A DNA stretch of 64,000 nucleotides from Paludisphaera soli (GTDB lineage Bacteria > Planctomycetota > Planctomycetia > Isosphaerales > Isosphaeraceae), in contig NZ_JAALJI010000007.1 of the NCBI RefSeq assembly GCF_011064595.1, forward strand, positions 62,001 to 126,000. Direction: 5' to 3'. This document shows, in pieces, positions 7,892-16,689 of the stretch. How positions within the stretch are numbered: position 1 is the first letter of the stretch; the number at the start of each line of letters is the position of its first letter. A program made the translations under genes and the position numbers. The notes below the pieces were generated by a model. It was not told the DNA's origin, did not search any database, and saw only the letters and a program-made list of their open reading frames with translations.

Positions 7892-10800
7892 TCATCGGCG
7901 GCGGAACTGGGGCGCGAGGGTCGGGCGGACGTTGCGAGGGACGGCCACCGGCAGTCCGCGGGTGAGGAACGGCGGGCTTTTCATGCTGACGCGGACGTCC
8001 CCGAACGAGCCCAGGCCCTCGATGGCGTCGATGGCCGTGACGCCGTCGCCGCCGACCCTCGGCTTCGTGACGGTCCCCGAGAGCGTCGTCCGGCCTCGCA
8101 CGGCACCCTGGAGCGTGAGCAGCTTGGCCTCGCCGGCCGCCGAGCGGACCAGGTCCAGATAGCCGCCGTTCTGCGCCTGGAGCGATACCGCGTCGCCGTT
8201 CGAATCCGTGTACTTGAGCGTGGCCCCCCGCGCGAAGAGGCCCACGAAGTCGACGCCCCCGCCCAGGGCGTTTCCGGCCGCGTCGGTCACCGCCGATCGC
8301 CCCGCGCCCCGGACGACGATCGCGTAATGCCGGCCCGGGGCCAGCGGGACGGTCGGGGTGAAGTAGACGTTCCGCGTGGCCGGGTCGTAGCCGGGGGCCT
8401 TGTAGGCGATCGGGGCGTCGTCGCCGTCGCCGAAGACGCCGCCGGGGCCGAGGTCGTACAGGGTGTAGGCCGCGCCGTCGAGCGCCGCCTCGGGCTTCAG
8501 GGGCTCGTTGAAGGCGATCGCCAGGCCGACGATCGACGAGGGATCGCCCAGGAGCCGGATCCGGTCGACGCTCGGGGGCGTGAGGTCGGAATCGAGGTCG
8601 CGGATCACGATCCGGGCCGACGTCGGGCCCGCCAGCGTCGCCCCGGCCGTCGGAGACTCGAGGACGATCCCGACGGACTTGTCCCCCCGGTTGTGGGCGT
8701 AGGGGAGGACCGGGACCGGGATGGAGGCGATCGTCTGGCCCGGCTGGAAGGTGAGCACGCCAGAGACCGGCCGGTAGTCGATCCCCGGGCTGGCGTCGCC
8801 CGAGGTCGTACGGTAGGCGACGGTCACGGTCCCCCGCGCCCCGCCCACCCGCTCGACGGCGACGTGGGCGACCCCCGCATCCTCGGCCGCCACGACCTCG
8901 GCCGAGGCGAACCGGAACGTCCCGGGGGGCTCGACGATCGTGACGCGGGCGGTCGCCCGGGCGTCGTCGGGGTTGGAGTCGAACTGGTCGGCGGCGACGA
9001 TGGCGGTCAGCGTCGCGTCGCCGAAGGTCCGGGGACGGAGCACGAACGCGAAAGTCGCCGAGCCCCTCGGCGCGAGCGTACCCAACGCGACCGCGATGCG
9101 ATCGGCGGACGCCTGGATGCTCCCCTGAGTGGTCGCCGCACCGACATAGGTTCCGCCGGCGGGGTAGGGGATGTCCAGCACGACGCCGGTGGCCGTGGTC
9201 AGGCTGGCGTTCCAGACCTCGGCGACCCAGGTCACTTCGCCTCCCAGCTCGACGGCCGGTTGCAAGGGGCGGAGCCGCAACGAGAGGTCGACGGCCGGCG
9301 CGACGGTCACCGCGTAGCGGCCGACGTCGTTGCCGGTGCGCGGGTCGGGGAGGTCGCTCGTCGCCGCCCCCGAGAGCAGCAGGACGGCCCCGGCCGTCGT
9401 GGTCGGCCGCACCGTGATCGTCATCGTGGCGGTCGAGGATCCGGCGAGTTCGCCGAAAAAGGCGACGACGCCCCCCGCGCCGAGGACCGGGGTCGGCCCC
9501 CGGCTCGCGACGGCCGAGACGAACTCGACCCCGGCGGGGAGCGGAGCCGCGAGCCGGACCCCGCCGGTCGCCCAGGGGGAGAGGTTGGCCGCCGTGAGCG
9601 TGTACGAAAACGCGGTCCGCTCGTACGCGAAGCGCGGCGGGGCGACGTAGACCGCCAGGTCGGCTGCGGGTTCGACGGTGGCGATCGCGACCGCCGCGTC
9701 GTCCGACGGGCCGGGATCCGCGTTGTCGCCCCGGACGGTCGCGGCGAGTTCGATCGGGCCGACGAGCGACGCGCCCGGCGTCAGGACGATTTCGACCTCG
9801 ACCGACGCGCCGACGGCTAGCGACCCGAGTCGAAACGTCAGCAGGCCGTCGGCTGTGGTCGGCGCGGGGCCTCGCCAGCCCGGGGCGGCCGAGGCGGTCG
9901 CGCCGGCGGGCGGGGCCACGGTCAGCAGGGCGTTCGGCTCGGCCGTCGGCCCGGCGTTGGCGACGCGGACCCGGAAGCTCGCGGACCGCCCCCGGAGGAT
10001 CGCGGCCGAGGGCGGCTCGATCGTCACGCCGAGGTCGCTCGCCGGGCGGACGACGGTCTCGCGCCAGGCGGAGTTGTCGCGCAGGTCGGCGTCGAAATCG
10101 TCGCTGGAGACCCGGGCCGCGTTCGTCAGGACGCTCCCCAGAGCCGCCGAGGGCCGGACGACGATCCGGAGCGCGGCCGTCGCGCCGCTCGCCAGCCGGT
10201 CGAGCCGGCCGGTGACCACGCCGTTCGCGAACGACGCCGAGCCGCCGTCGATCGCGGCCGAGACCAGCGTCGACTGCGAGGGGATCAGGTCCAGGACGAC
10301 CACGTTGCGGGCGTCGTCCGGGCCGGAGTTCGTCACCATCACGACGTAGGTCGCCTCCGCGCCGTCGGCCGCGGCGGCCGGGGCCTGCATCGCGAGCTTC
10401 AGGTCGGCCCGGCCGGCGACGAGGGTCGAGAGTGTCGCCGACAGGTCGCCGAGGTCGGGATCGAACGCGGAGCTCGCGAGCGAGGCCGTCGTCGTGTAGA
10501 GGCCCTGGGCGTCGGCCCGCAGCTCGACCGAGATCGTCGCGACGCCGCCGGGGGCGAGCGCACCCAGGCTCACCACCAGCCGGCCGGCCGCGAAGCTCCC
10601 CGTCCCCTGCGACCCGGAAGCCCCCAGGAACGTCGCCCCATCGCCGATCGGCAGGGTCAGGACCGCATCCGCGGCCGTCCCCGGCCCGGCGTTCGAGGCG
10701 GTCAGGACGTAGGTCATCGAATCGCCCCGCGACGCCGAGGTCGGGCCCGCGGTCAGGGCGAGCGCCAGGTCGGCGACGACGGTCAGGCGGGCGGAGGCGG

Positions 10801-12784
10801 ACGCCGATTCGTCGCCGGGGCGGGAGTCGGCCTCGCTCATCGTCGCCGTCGCCGTGCCCGTCAGGTCGCCGGCGAACGAGGGCGGGGCCTGCACGACGAC
10901 GGTCAGCACGGCCGTGGCGCCGGGGGCCAGCGACCCGATCGACAGCCCGACGTTCGAGTCCGGGCCGGATGCCGAGCCCGTCAGGACGACCCCCTGGCTC
11001 GACTGGGCCGACAGGATCATGGACGACGCGGGGAACCGGGCCGTCAGGTTCACGCCGTTGGCGACGAGGTGGCCCCGGTTCGTCACCGTGGCCGTGAAGG
11101 TCACGGGCGAGCCTTGCGGGGCGTGGCTCGGCGAGGCGACCATCGCGACGCTCAGGTCCGTCTGGGGCCGGACCAGGATCGACTGCGAGAACTCCGACGT
11201 GTTCCCCGCCGCGTCGGTGGCCGTCGCCGAGAGGAAGCCCCCCTCCGCCGAGCCGACGAACGGGGCCGTGAAGCTCGCCCGCCCGCTCGCGTCGGCGGTC
11301 GCCGCGATCGAGCCCAGCAGGCGTTCGCCCTCGCCGAAGCCCGAGCGGTCGACCTCCCGACTCCAGAAGAACTGGATCGTGTAGGACTTGGACGCCTCGC
11401 CGATCAGGATGCCCGCGCCCCCGGTGCGCACGCCGTCGGTGGAGGCCGAGGTCAGCAGCGGGTAGTTGATCCAGTCGTTCGGGCCGGCGGACTCGCCCGG
11501 GGTATGGTTGGGGGTCGGCCCGTTCCCCAGGTTGATCCCCAGGCCGGAGTTGCCGAAGATCCGGTTCGACAGGATCGCGTTGTGGCGGGCCAGCCCGACG
11601 AGCTGCACCCCCGCGCCGGTCGTCCCCCCGCCGTTGTAGGCGATCAAATTCCCCGCGCCGGAGTCGGCCCCGCCGACCGTCGCGCCGCTCGAACGCAGCG
11701 TGACGCCGTCCTGCAGGTTGCCGAGTCGCCGCGTCCCCGTCGCGTCCGAGCCGATCAGGTTGCCCTGGATCTTCAACCCGCCGGCGTCGTTCCGGGCGTT
11801 CACGCCGCTGCCGCGGTTGCCGCCGATCTGGTTCCCCTCGCCCGGCGTCAGCCCGCCGATCCGGACGTCGCCCGAATCGTCGACCAGGACGCCGTCGCGG
11901 AAGTTCCCGAGCACGGCCGTCGCGTCGGCGGTCAGGCCCAAGACGTTGCCGAGGACGAAGGTCCCGTTCGACCGGCCCGTCAGCGCGACGCCGTTGCCGA
12001 GGTTGCCCGAGATCAGGTTCCCGGCGATCCGCCCGGCCGTCGCCCCGACGAACGTCACGCCGTCCGACCCGTTGCCGATCGCCGAGCCGCCCAGGCCGTC
12101 GGTCCCGATCCGGTTGCCGAGTATCGACACGTTCGCCGCGTCCCCCGCCTCGACCGCCTGCACCCGGACGCCGGCCCCGCGATTGCCCGAGATCACGTTC
12201 CCCTGCGCGCCCGGCCCGCCGATCGTGTGGAACGACGAGCCGACCACCAGCACCCCCACGCCGTTGCCCGACGCCGTCGCCTCGCCGGGGACGAGCCCCA
12301 CGTAGCTCGACTCCACGAAGTCCCCGCCGCCCCCCGTCAGCACGATCCCGGCCCCCGAGAAGCCGGTGATCACAAGCCCCGCGACCACGCTGCGGCCCCC
12401 CGCCACGACCAGGCCGTCCACCGGGCCCGCCCCCGCCCCCGCGTGCGAGCCGTCCAGGCGAATCAAGGGGGAGCCCTGGTACCCGGGCTGCGACCGCCCC
12501 TCGATGAGCACCGGGCGGGTGATCGGGGCCAGCGGCGACTCCAGCCGGATCGTCCGCAAACCTTCGCCGGGGATGGCGAAACGGATCAGGCTGGGCCCCG
12601 CGTCCTCGTCGGCGTCCGCCTGCGAGAGCGCCCACCGCAGCGAGCCCGGCCCGTCGTCGGCCGTCGTCTCCACCAGGAACGTCGCCGGCAGGATCCGGCG
12701 CTCGACGCACTCCAGCCGGGGCGTCCCCGCCCTGCGCCCGGCAGCCCGTCTCGAACGTCCTTGCAGGCCAAGGGGGAGACGCAT
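7892..12784 (-). CDS. Giant secreted surface protein: beta-helix, six DUF11 repeats, Calx-beta
   Basis: 1630 residues from ATG 12784. The N-terminus carries an LEPR-XLL-like motif ('RLECVERRILPA', about residues 24-35), common in planctomycete exported proteins, in place of an ordinary signal peptide. Residues about 40-420 hold a right-handed parallel beta-helix made of repeats such as 'GNLISGNLGNGVAL' and 'GNRGSGVNA'. Residues about 540-1290 hold six DUF11-type Ig-like repeats, each opening with a motif such as 'TDLSVAM' or 'ADLALAL'. A Calx-beta domain and a final Ig-like domain ('LTPPSVDRIRLLGDPSS') follow. The architecture suggests an adhesin or cell-surface structural protein that binds calcium. 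It is downstream of the oxidase genes but separated from them by a probable terminator. Confidence 0.8.
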   Translation of the reverse strand: MRLPLGLQGRSRRAAGRRAGTPRLECVERRILPATFLVETTADDGPGSLRWALSQADADEDAGPSLIRFAIPGEGLRTIRLESPLAPITRPVLIEGRSQPGYQGSPLIRLDGSHAGAGAGPVDGLVVAGGRSVVAGLVITGFSGAGIVLTGGGGDFVESSYVGLVPGEATASGNGVGVLVVGSSFHTIGGPGAQGNVISGNRGAGVRVQAVEAGDAANVSILGNRIGTDGLGGSAIGNGSDGVTFVGATAGRIAGNLISGNLGNGVALTGRSNGTFVLGNVLGLTADATAVLGNFRDGVLVDDSGDVRIGGLTPGEGNQIGGNRGSGVNARNDAGGLKIQGNLIGSDATGTRRLGNLQDGVTLRSSGATVGGADSGAGNLIAYNGGGTTGAGVQLVGLARHNAILSNRIFGNSGLGINLGNGPTPNHTPGESAGPNDWINYPLLTSASTDGVRTGGAGILIGEASKSYTIQFFWSREVDRSGFGEGERLLGSIAATADASGRASFTAPFVGSAEGGFLSATATDAAGNTSEFSQSILVRPQTDLSVAMVASPSHAPQGSPVTFTATVTNRGHLVANGVNLTARFPASSMILSAQSSQGVVLTGSASGPDSNVGLSIGSLAPGATAVLTVVVQAPPSFAGDLTGTATATMSEADSRPGDESASASARLTVVADLALALTAGPTSASRGDSMTYVLTASNAGPGTAADAVLTLPIGDGATFLGASGSQGTGSFAAGRLVVSLGALAPGGVATISVELRADAQGLYTTTASLASSAFDPDLGDLSATLSTLVAGRADLKLAMQAPAAAADGAEATYVVMVTNSGPDDARNVVVLDLIPSQSTLVSAAIDGGSASFANGVVTGRLDRLASGATAALRIVVRPSAALGSVLTNAARVSSDDFDADLRDNSAWRETVVRPASDLGVTIEPPSAAILRGRSASFRVRVANAGPTAEPNALLTVAPPAGATASAAPGWRGPAPTTADGLLTFRLGSLAVGASVEVEIVLTPGASLVGPIELAATVRGDNADPGPSDDAAVAIATVEPAADLAVYVAPPRFAYERTAFSYTLTAANLSPWATGGVRLAAPLPAGVEFVSAVASRGPTPVLGAGGVVAFFGELAGSSTATMTITVRPTTTAGAVLLLSGAATSDLPDPRTGNDVGRYAVTVAPAVDLSLRLRPLQPAVELGGEVTWVAEVWNASLTTATGVVLDIPYPAGGTYVGAATTQGSIQASADRIAVALGTLAPRGSATFAFVLRPRTFGDATLTAIVAADQFDSNPDDARATARVTIVEPPGTFRFASAEVVAAEDAGVAHVAVERVGGARGTVTVAYRTTSGDASPGIDYRPVSGVLTFQPGQTIASIPVPVLPYAHNRGDKSVGIVLESPTAGATLAGPTSARIVIRDLDSDLTPPSVDRIRLLGDPSSIVGLAIAFNEPLKPEAALDGAAYTLYDLGPGGVFGDGDDAPIAYKAPGYDPATRNVYFTPTVPLAPGRHYAIVVRGAGRSAVTDAAGNALGGGVDFVGLFARGATLKYTDSNGDAVSLQAQNGGYLDLVRSAAGEAKLLTLQGAVRGRTTLSGTVTKPRVGGDGVTAIDAIEGLGSFGDVRVSMKSPPFLTRGLPVAVPRNVRPTLAPQFRRR

Positions 12785-12976
12785 GGAGGTCGATTCAGTG
12801 GAGGAGGTCGGGCCGCCAGGCCGCTCGACGCGGCCAACACTCGCCGGAACGACGCGGGACGGCCCAAGAACTTAGGACCATGTTACGAAAACGGCGTCAA
12901 AAGGGTCGGTTCCGTCCGCCCGTGTTTCCGGAAATCATCAGTGATCCCAGTTGCGCGTGGATGGGTGGATGGATTT

Positions 12977-13005
12977 AAAGGGCTCCCGGCGGATTCGGCG
13001 AGCCC
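12977..13005 (-). terminator. Probable terminator of the oxidase operon
   Basis: On the minus strand, GGGCTC pairs with GAGCCC, with further inner CCG/CGG pairing, and TTTAAAT follows. It starts 19 bases beyond the stop of the Sco1-DUF420 gene, where the oxidase operon should end, and precedes the surface-protein gene. Confidence 0.55.
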
Positions 13006-13023
13006 GATACGCGTGAGCCGCGA

Positions 13024-14184
13024 TTAGACGCCGACCGCCGAGCCGGGGCTCGCCAGCGGGAGCTGATACAGCATCAGGTAGATCACGACGCCGGTGATCG
13101 AGACGTACAGCCAGATCGGGAAGGCCACGCGAGCGATCCGGACGTGGCGGGCGTACTCCCCCTTGAGGGCGCGGAGGACGGTGAGCAGCACGAGGGGGAC
13201 GACGAAAAGGGTCGCCAGGATCGTGTGCGAGGTCAGGATCGTCAGGTAGAGCCAGCGGATCCAGCCGTGGCCGGGGAACTTCACGCTGCCGGCGAAGAAG
13301 TGGTAGAGCAGGTAGCAGCCCAGGAAGACGGCCGACGTCAGCAGCGCCAGGCCCATCGCCAGCAGGTGGCCGCGCGTGGCCGGGCTGCGGAGCAACGCCC
13401 CCAGGCGCGAGCCCGCCGTCGACCCGTCGGCCGAGGCCTCGCTCGCCGCGAGGGCCGCGTCGGGGGCTCGGACGATGGCCAGCCAGCCGACGAGCAGCAG
13501 GATCGTGCAGAGGCCGTTGAGCGTCGCGTTGACCGCGGGGAGCGTCCGCACCCACCGCGGCGAGGCCAGCCGGCGGGCCTTCGCCACCAGGTCGTCCAGC
13601 GCCTGGGGGTCGTGGGTGTCGAACAGGCCGACGACCCGGCCCCGGTCGATGAGAGCCAGGCGGTCGCTGTGGATGACGGCCTCGTCGCTGCCGTCGGGTG
13701 CCGGCGCGTCGTTGACCTTGGCGGTGAGCAGGAACTTCTCGTTGATCATCTTCAGGATCGGGTCGCGATCGCCGGTCAGGAACCACCAGCGTTCGGGATC
13801 GGCCTCGAAACGCCGGGCGTATTCGCCCAGGACTTCGGGCGTGTCGTACTCGGGGTCGACCGACAGGCTGACGAGCTGCACGTCGTCGCCCGCCAGCTGC
13901 TCCTGCAGGCTCTTCATTATGCTGGTGATGCGCGGGCACGAGAGCTTGCAGCGGGTGAAGATGAACGAGGCCACGCCGACCTTGTCGGCGAAGTCCGCCT
14001 CGGTCACGGCCCGTCCCGAACGCTCGACGAGCCGGAACGAGCCGAGCCGAGTGGCCGCGTCGCCCAGGTCCTGGCCCGCCGGCCGGGGCCCGTCGCCGGC
14101 GCGGACGAGGGCGAAGCAGAGGGCCCCGGACAGGACGAATGCGAGGCCGACGATCGTAACGCCGCGTCGATAGGCCGATTCCAC
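13024..14184 (-). CDS. Sco1/SenC copper chaperone fused to a DUF420 membrane domain
   Basis: 386 residues from a GTG start. Residues 1-30 form a membrane anchor. Residues about 45-200 are a Sco1/SenC thioredoxin-like domain with the copper ligands Cys79 and Cys83 ('FTRCKLSCP') and His172 ('VIHSDR'). Sco proteins deliver copper to the CuA centre of oxidase subunit II. Residues about 205-386 contain four or five membrane helices matching DUF420 ('HFFAGSVKFPGHGW', 'HTILATLFVVPLVLL'), the family of the oxidase assembly factor CtaM/YozB. It is the last gene of the oxidase operon, as expected for an assembly factor. The two domains are often separate genes; fusion suggests they act together. Confidence 0.88.
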   Translation of the reverse strand: MESAYRRGVTIVGLAFVLSGALCFALVRAGDGPRPAGQDLGDAATRLGSFRLVERSGRAVTEADFADKVGVASFIFTRCKLSCPRITSIMKSLQEQLAGDDVQLVSLSVDPEYDTPEVLGEYARRFEADPERWWFLTGDRDPILKMINEKFLLTAKVNDAPAPDGSDEAVIHSDRLALIDRGRVVGLFDTHDPQALDDLVAKARRLASPRWVRTLPAVNATLNGLCTILLLVGWLAIVRAPDAALAASEASADGSTAGSRLGALLRSPATRGHLLAMGLALLTSAVFLGCYLLYHFFAGSVKFPGHGWIRWLYLTILTSHTILATLFVVPLVLLTVLRALKGEYARHVRIARVAFPIWLYVSITGVVIYLMLYQLPLASPGSAVGV

Positions 14185-14325
14185 GATGCACCACCTGGCG
14201 CCCGTCGGCCGCGGGGAGGCCCGCGACGCGGGGCGATCGTCGAGGATCGAGGGGGGCGGAGGGCGGGACGTCCCGCATCCTCCGGGGTTGATGTCGAGGT
14301 CGGGGTCGAAGGCTCTCGGGACGGC

Positions 14326-14727
14326 TCAGGCCGTCGCCGGCGCGGGTGCCCGAGGGGCCTGGCGGACGGGCTCGTCGAGCGGCTCCTGCCGCATCACGAA
14401 GTCCGGGAACAGCAGCGCGGTCAGGATCAGGGCCAGCAGGCAGGCCGGCAGCAGCACCAGGAACACCCAGAGGCGCTCGAACTTCAGGTGCATGAAGTAC
14501 CAGCCCACCAGCGACGCCTTGACCGCCGCCATCAGGACGAGCCCGAAGACCAGCGGGCCGGTCGCGTCCTTGAAGAAGCGGGCGTAGCCGTACTCCAGGA
14601 TCGTCAGCACCATCAGCCCGAACAGCACCTTCAGGTAGGGGGCGTGGGCCTCGGCCTGGGCGGCGGCCTCGGCCATCGCCGGGGTCGGAGGGGCGACCGG
14701 CAGGGTCGGCTCGGCGGTTTCGGTCAT
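14326..14727 (-). CDS. coxD: Cytochrome c oxidase subunit IV
   Basis: 133 residues with three membrane helices ('VLFGLMVLTILEYGYARFF', a second at 'LVFGLVLMAAVKASLVGWYF', a third at 'VFLVLLPACLLALI') and the conserved 'WYFMHLKFE' segment of the bacterial subunit IV (CtaF/CyoD) family. This small subunit stabilises the haem-copper oxidase in the membrane. Proline/alanine-rich tails at both ends are typical of this lineage's proteins rather than of the family. The gene sits 48 bases downstream of coxC and 141 bases upstream of the Sco1-DUF420 gene, all on the same strand. Confidence 0.88.
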   Translation of the reverse strand: MTETAEPTLPVAPPTPAMAEAAAQAEAHAPYLKVLFGLMVLTILEYGYARFFKDATGPLVFGLVLMAAVKASLVGWYFMHLKFERLWVFLVLLPACLLALILTALLFPDFVMRQEPLDEPVRQAPRAPAPATA

Positions 14728-14775
14728 GGTTCGGTCCCCTTCGGCTCCGGCTTCGTTCGGCGCGGCTCGGGTGGT

Positions 14776-15735
14776 TCAGACGAGATACACGATCGTGAAC
14801 AGCAGGATCCAGACGACGTCGACGAAGTGCCAGTACAGGCCGGCGTACTCGACGGCCGCGAAGTTCCGCGACGAGAACCGCCCGGTGAGCGACGCCAGGA
14901 AGACCAGGAGGAGCGTGACGACCCCGGCCGCGACGTGCAGGCCGTGGAAGCCCGTCACGGTGAAGAAGCAGGAGGCGAACAGGCTCACGCCGGGCCGGAA
15001 GTGCCCGGTCGGGCTGATCCCCGGCGGGTAGATCCGCCCCTCCAGCAGCTCGTGGTACTCGAACACCTGCACGCCGAGGAAGACGCCCCCGAGCACAACC
15101 GTGGCGAGCAGATAGAGCGAGCATTTGGCCTTCCGCCCGCGCTGGATGGCCGAGACCGCCAGGACCATCGTGGCCGACGAGCAGATGAGGATGAACGTGT
15201 TCACCGTCGTCAGGTCGATGCTCAGCGGGTTGGTCGCCGGGTCGTAGGGCCTCGGCCAGCTCGACGTCTTGAGCGAGACGACCTCGGCCTTCGCCCCCAG
15301 TCGATTGAGCCCCTCGGCGAGCTTCGTCGCGCCCTCCTCCGTCAGCCCGTTGACGACGCCGTGGGGGGCGGCGGCGAGGACCCGGGCGATCGCGGCCTCC
15401 CCCTTGCCGGTGGCCGCGGCGATGGCCTCGGCGGCCCTCGCGGGGTCGGCCCCCGGGGCGCCGAGGACCACCCCCTTGGAGTCGCCCAGGCGGTCCAGCG
15501 GGGTGGTCGGCGGGTAGAGGTTGCTGTACGCCGTGGGCGGGCTCCCCCCCCGGCAGACGATGTACGAGCCGATCAGGCCCGTGAAGAACATGATCTCGGT
15601 CGCCAGGAAGAGCCACATGGCGACCTTGCCCGGCGTCGCCGGCGCGGGGGACGCGTCGGCGGCGGGGTGTCCGTGGGCTCGATCCCCGGGGTGGGTCGGG
15701 GCGGCGGGGTGCGTCGGGGCGTCCGCTGGGGCCAT
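14776..15735 (-). CDS. coxC: Cytochrome c oxidase subunit III with an inserted L7/L12-like domain
   Basis: 319 residues, five membrane helices. Helix 1 ('WLFLATEIMFFTGLIGSYIV') and the later helices ('GFHGLHVAAGV', 'YWHFVDVVWILLF') carry the subunit III hallmarks. Subunit III surrounds subunit I and supports proton uptake. Between helices 1 and 2 lies an extra segment (residues about 87-155) with no counterpart in ordinary subunit III. It reads 'AAATGKGEAAIARVLAAAPH' and then 'GVVNGLTEEGATKLAEGL', closely following the C-terminal domain pattern of ribosomal protein L7/L12. The N-terminal 35 residues are Pro/His-rich. It follows ctaB in the operon. Confidence 0.92.
   Translation of the reverse strand: MAPADAPTHPAAPTHPGDRAHGHPAADASPAPATPGKVAMWLFLATEIMFFTGLIGSYIVCRGGSPPTAYSNLYPPTTPLDRLGDSKGVVLGAPGADPARAAEAIAAATGKGEAAIARVLAAAPHGVVNGLTEEGATKLAEGLNRLGAKAEVVSLKTSSWPRPYDPATNPLSIDLTTVNTFILICSSATMVLAVSAIQRGRKAKCSLYLLATVVLGGVFLGVQVFEYHELLEGRIYPPGISPTGHFRPGVSLFASCFFTVTGFHGLHVAAGVVTLLLVFLASLTGRFSSRNFAAVEYAGLYWHFVDVVWILLFTIVYLV
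15271..15477 (-). other. L7/L12-CTD-like domain inside coxC
   Basis: Encodes residues about 87-155 of subunit III. The order of elements matches the L7/L12 C-terminal domain: a helix ending in an 'ATG-G' turn, a second helix ending 'AAAPH', 'GVVNGLTEEGA' in place of the family's 'VKEGVSKEEA', then a helix ending 'LGAKAEVV'. This is a by-eye alignment. The predicted topology puts it in the loop after helix 1, probably on the outer face. Confidence 0.6.
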
Positions 15736-15759
15736 CGTGGAGGGAACCTCGGGTCGCGG

Positions 15760-16689
15760 TCAGGCGGGCAGGGGGTTGAGCACGAGCAGCAGCAGGACGG
15801 CCGGCAGGTAGAGGATGGACGTCCGGAGCAGCCGGCGGGCGGTCGCGTCGTTGACGTCGGCCCAGAACCGGACGGCCGCGGCCAGGTAAAACAGGCCGAG
15901 CCCCAGCGCGGCGACGAAGTACCACGGCCCGGCCAGGCCGACGACGGTCGGCAGCAGCCCGGCCGGCACCAGCGCCAGGGCGTGCAGGGCGGCCTGGCGG
16001 CCGGTCATGGAGCCGTCCGGGTCGACCTCGGGGAGCATCTTCATGCCGCCCCGGGCGTAGTCGTCGCGGTGGATCCAGGCGATCGCCAGGAAGTGCGGGA
16101 ACTGCCAGAGGAAGACGATGAGGAAGAGGGTCCAGGCCTCGACGCTCAGCGTGCCGGTCGCCGCCGTCCAGCCGATCACCGGCGGCAGGGCGCCGGGGAC
16201 GGCGCCGACGGCCGTGTTCAGGGTCGTCAGCGGCTTCATCGGCGTGTAGACGAAGACGTAGAGCAGGAACGTCGCCAGGGCCACGCCGGCGGCGGTCGAG
16301 CCCGCGCCGAGCAGCAGGACGAGCGTCCCGCCCAGCCCGAGGGCCACGCCGAAGCCCGCCGCCTCCATCGGCGTGAGGCGGCCGGTCGGCAGCGCCCTCC
16401 GCTTCGTCCGCCTCATGAGGGCGTCGCGGTCGCGCTCCAGGTACATGTTCAGGGCGCTCGCCCCGCCGGCCACCATCGCCGAGCCGATCAGGGCCGCCGC
16501 CAGCGTCGCCGGATGCGCGCTGCCGCGGGCGCCGAGCAGGAAGCCCACGCCCACCGTGATCAGCACCATCAGCACGATGCGCGGCTTGGTCAGGGAGATG
16601 TACGCCGACGTCTTGCCGCCGACCTCGTCCAGGGCGACGACGTCGGCGGGGGCGGCGAGGGCGGACTCGCCCAGCGAGGCGGATTTCAA
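15760..16689 (-). CDS. ctaB: Protohaem IX farnesyltransferase (haem O synthase)
   Basis: 309 residues from TTG 16689, whose TTGA overlaps the stop of ctaA; the open frame further upstream is only a shadow of ctaA. The enzyme attaches a farnesyl group to haem b to make haem O, the precursor of haem A for the neighbouring oxidase. The UbiA-family signatures are 'NMYLERDRDALMRRT' (Asp-rich prenyl-diphosphate site) and 'FPHFLAIAWIHRDDYARGG' (second site), set among about nine membrane helices. Its place between ctaA and coxC in the operon fits its role in cofactor supply. Confidence 0.93.
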   Translation of the reverse strand: MKSASLGESALAAPADVVALDEVGGKTSAYISLTKPRIVLMVLITVGVGFLLGARGSAHPATLAAALIGSAMVAGGASALNMYLERDRDALMRRTKRRALPTGRLTPMEAAGFGVALGLGGTLVLLLGAGSTAAGVALATFLLYVFVYTPMKPLTTLNTAVGAVPGALPPVIGWTAATGTLSVEAWTLFLIVFLWQFPHFLAIAWIHRDDYARGGMKMLPEVDPDGSMTGRQAALHALALVPAGLLPTVVGLAGPWYFVAALGLGLFYLAAAVRFWADVNDATARRLLRTSILYLPAVLLLLVLNPLPA

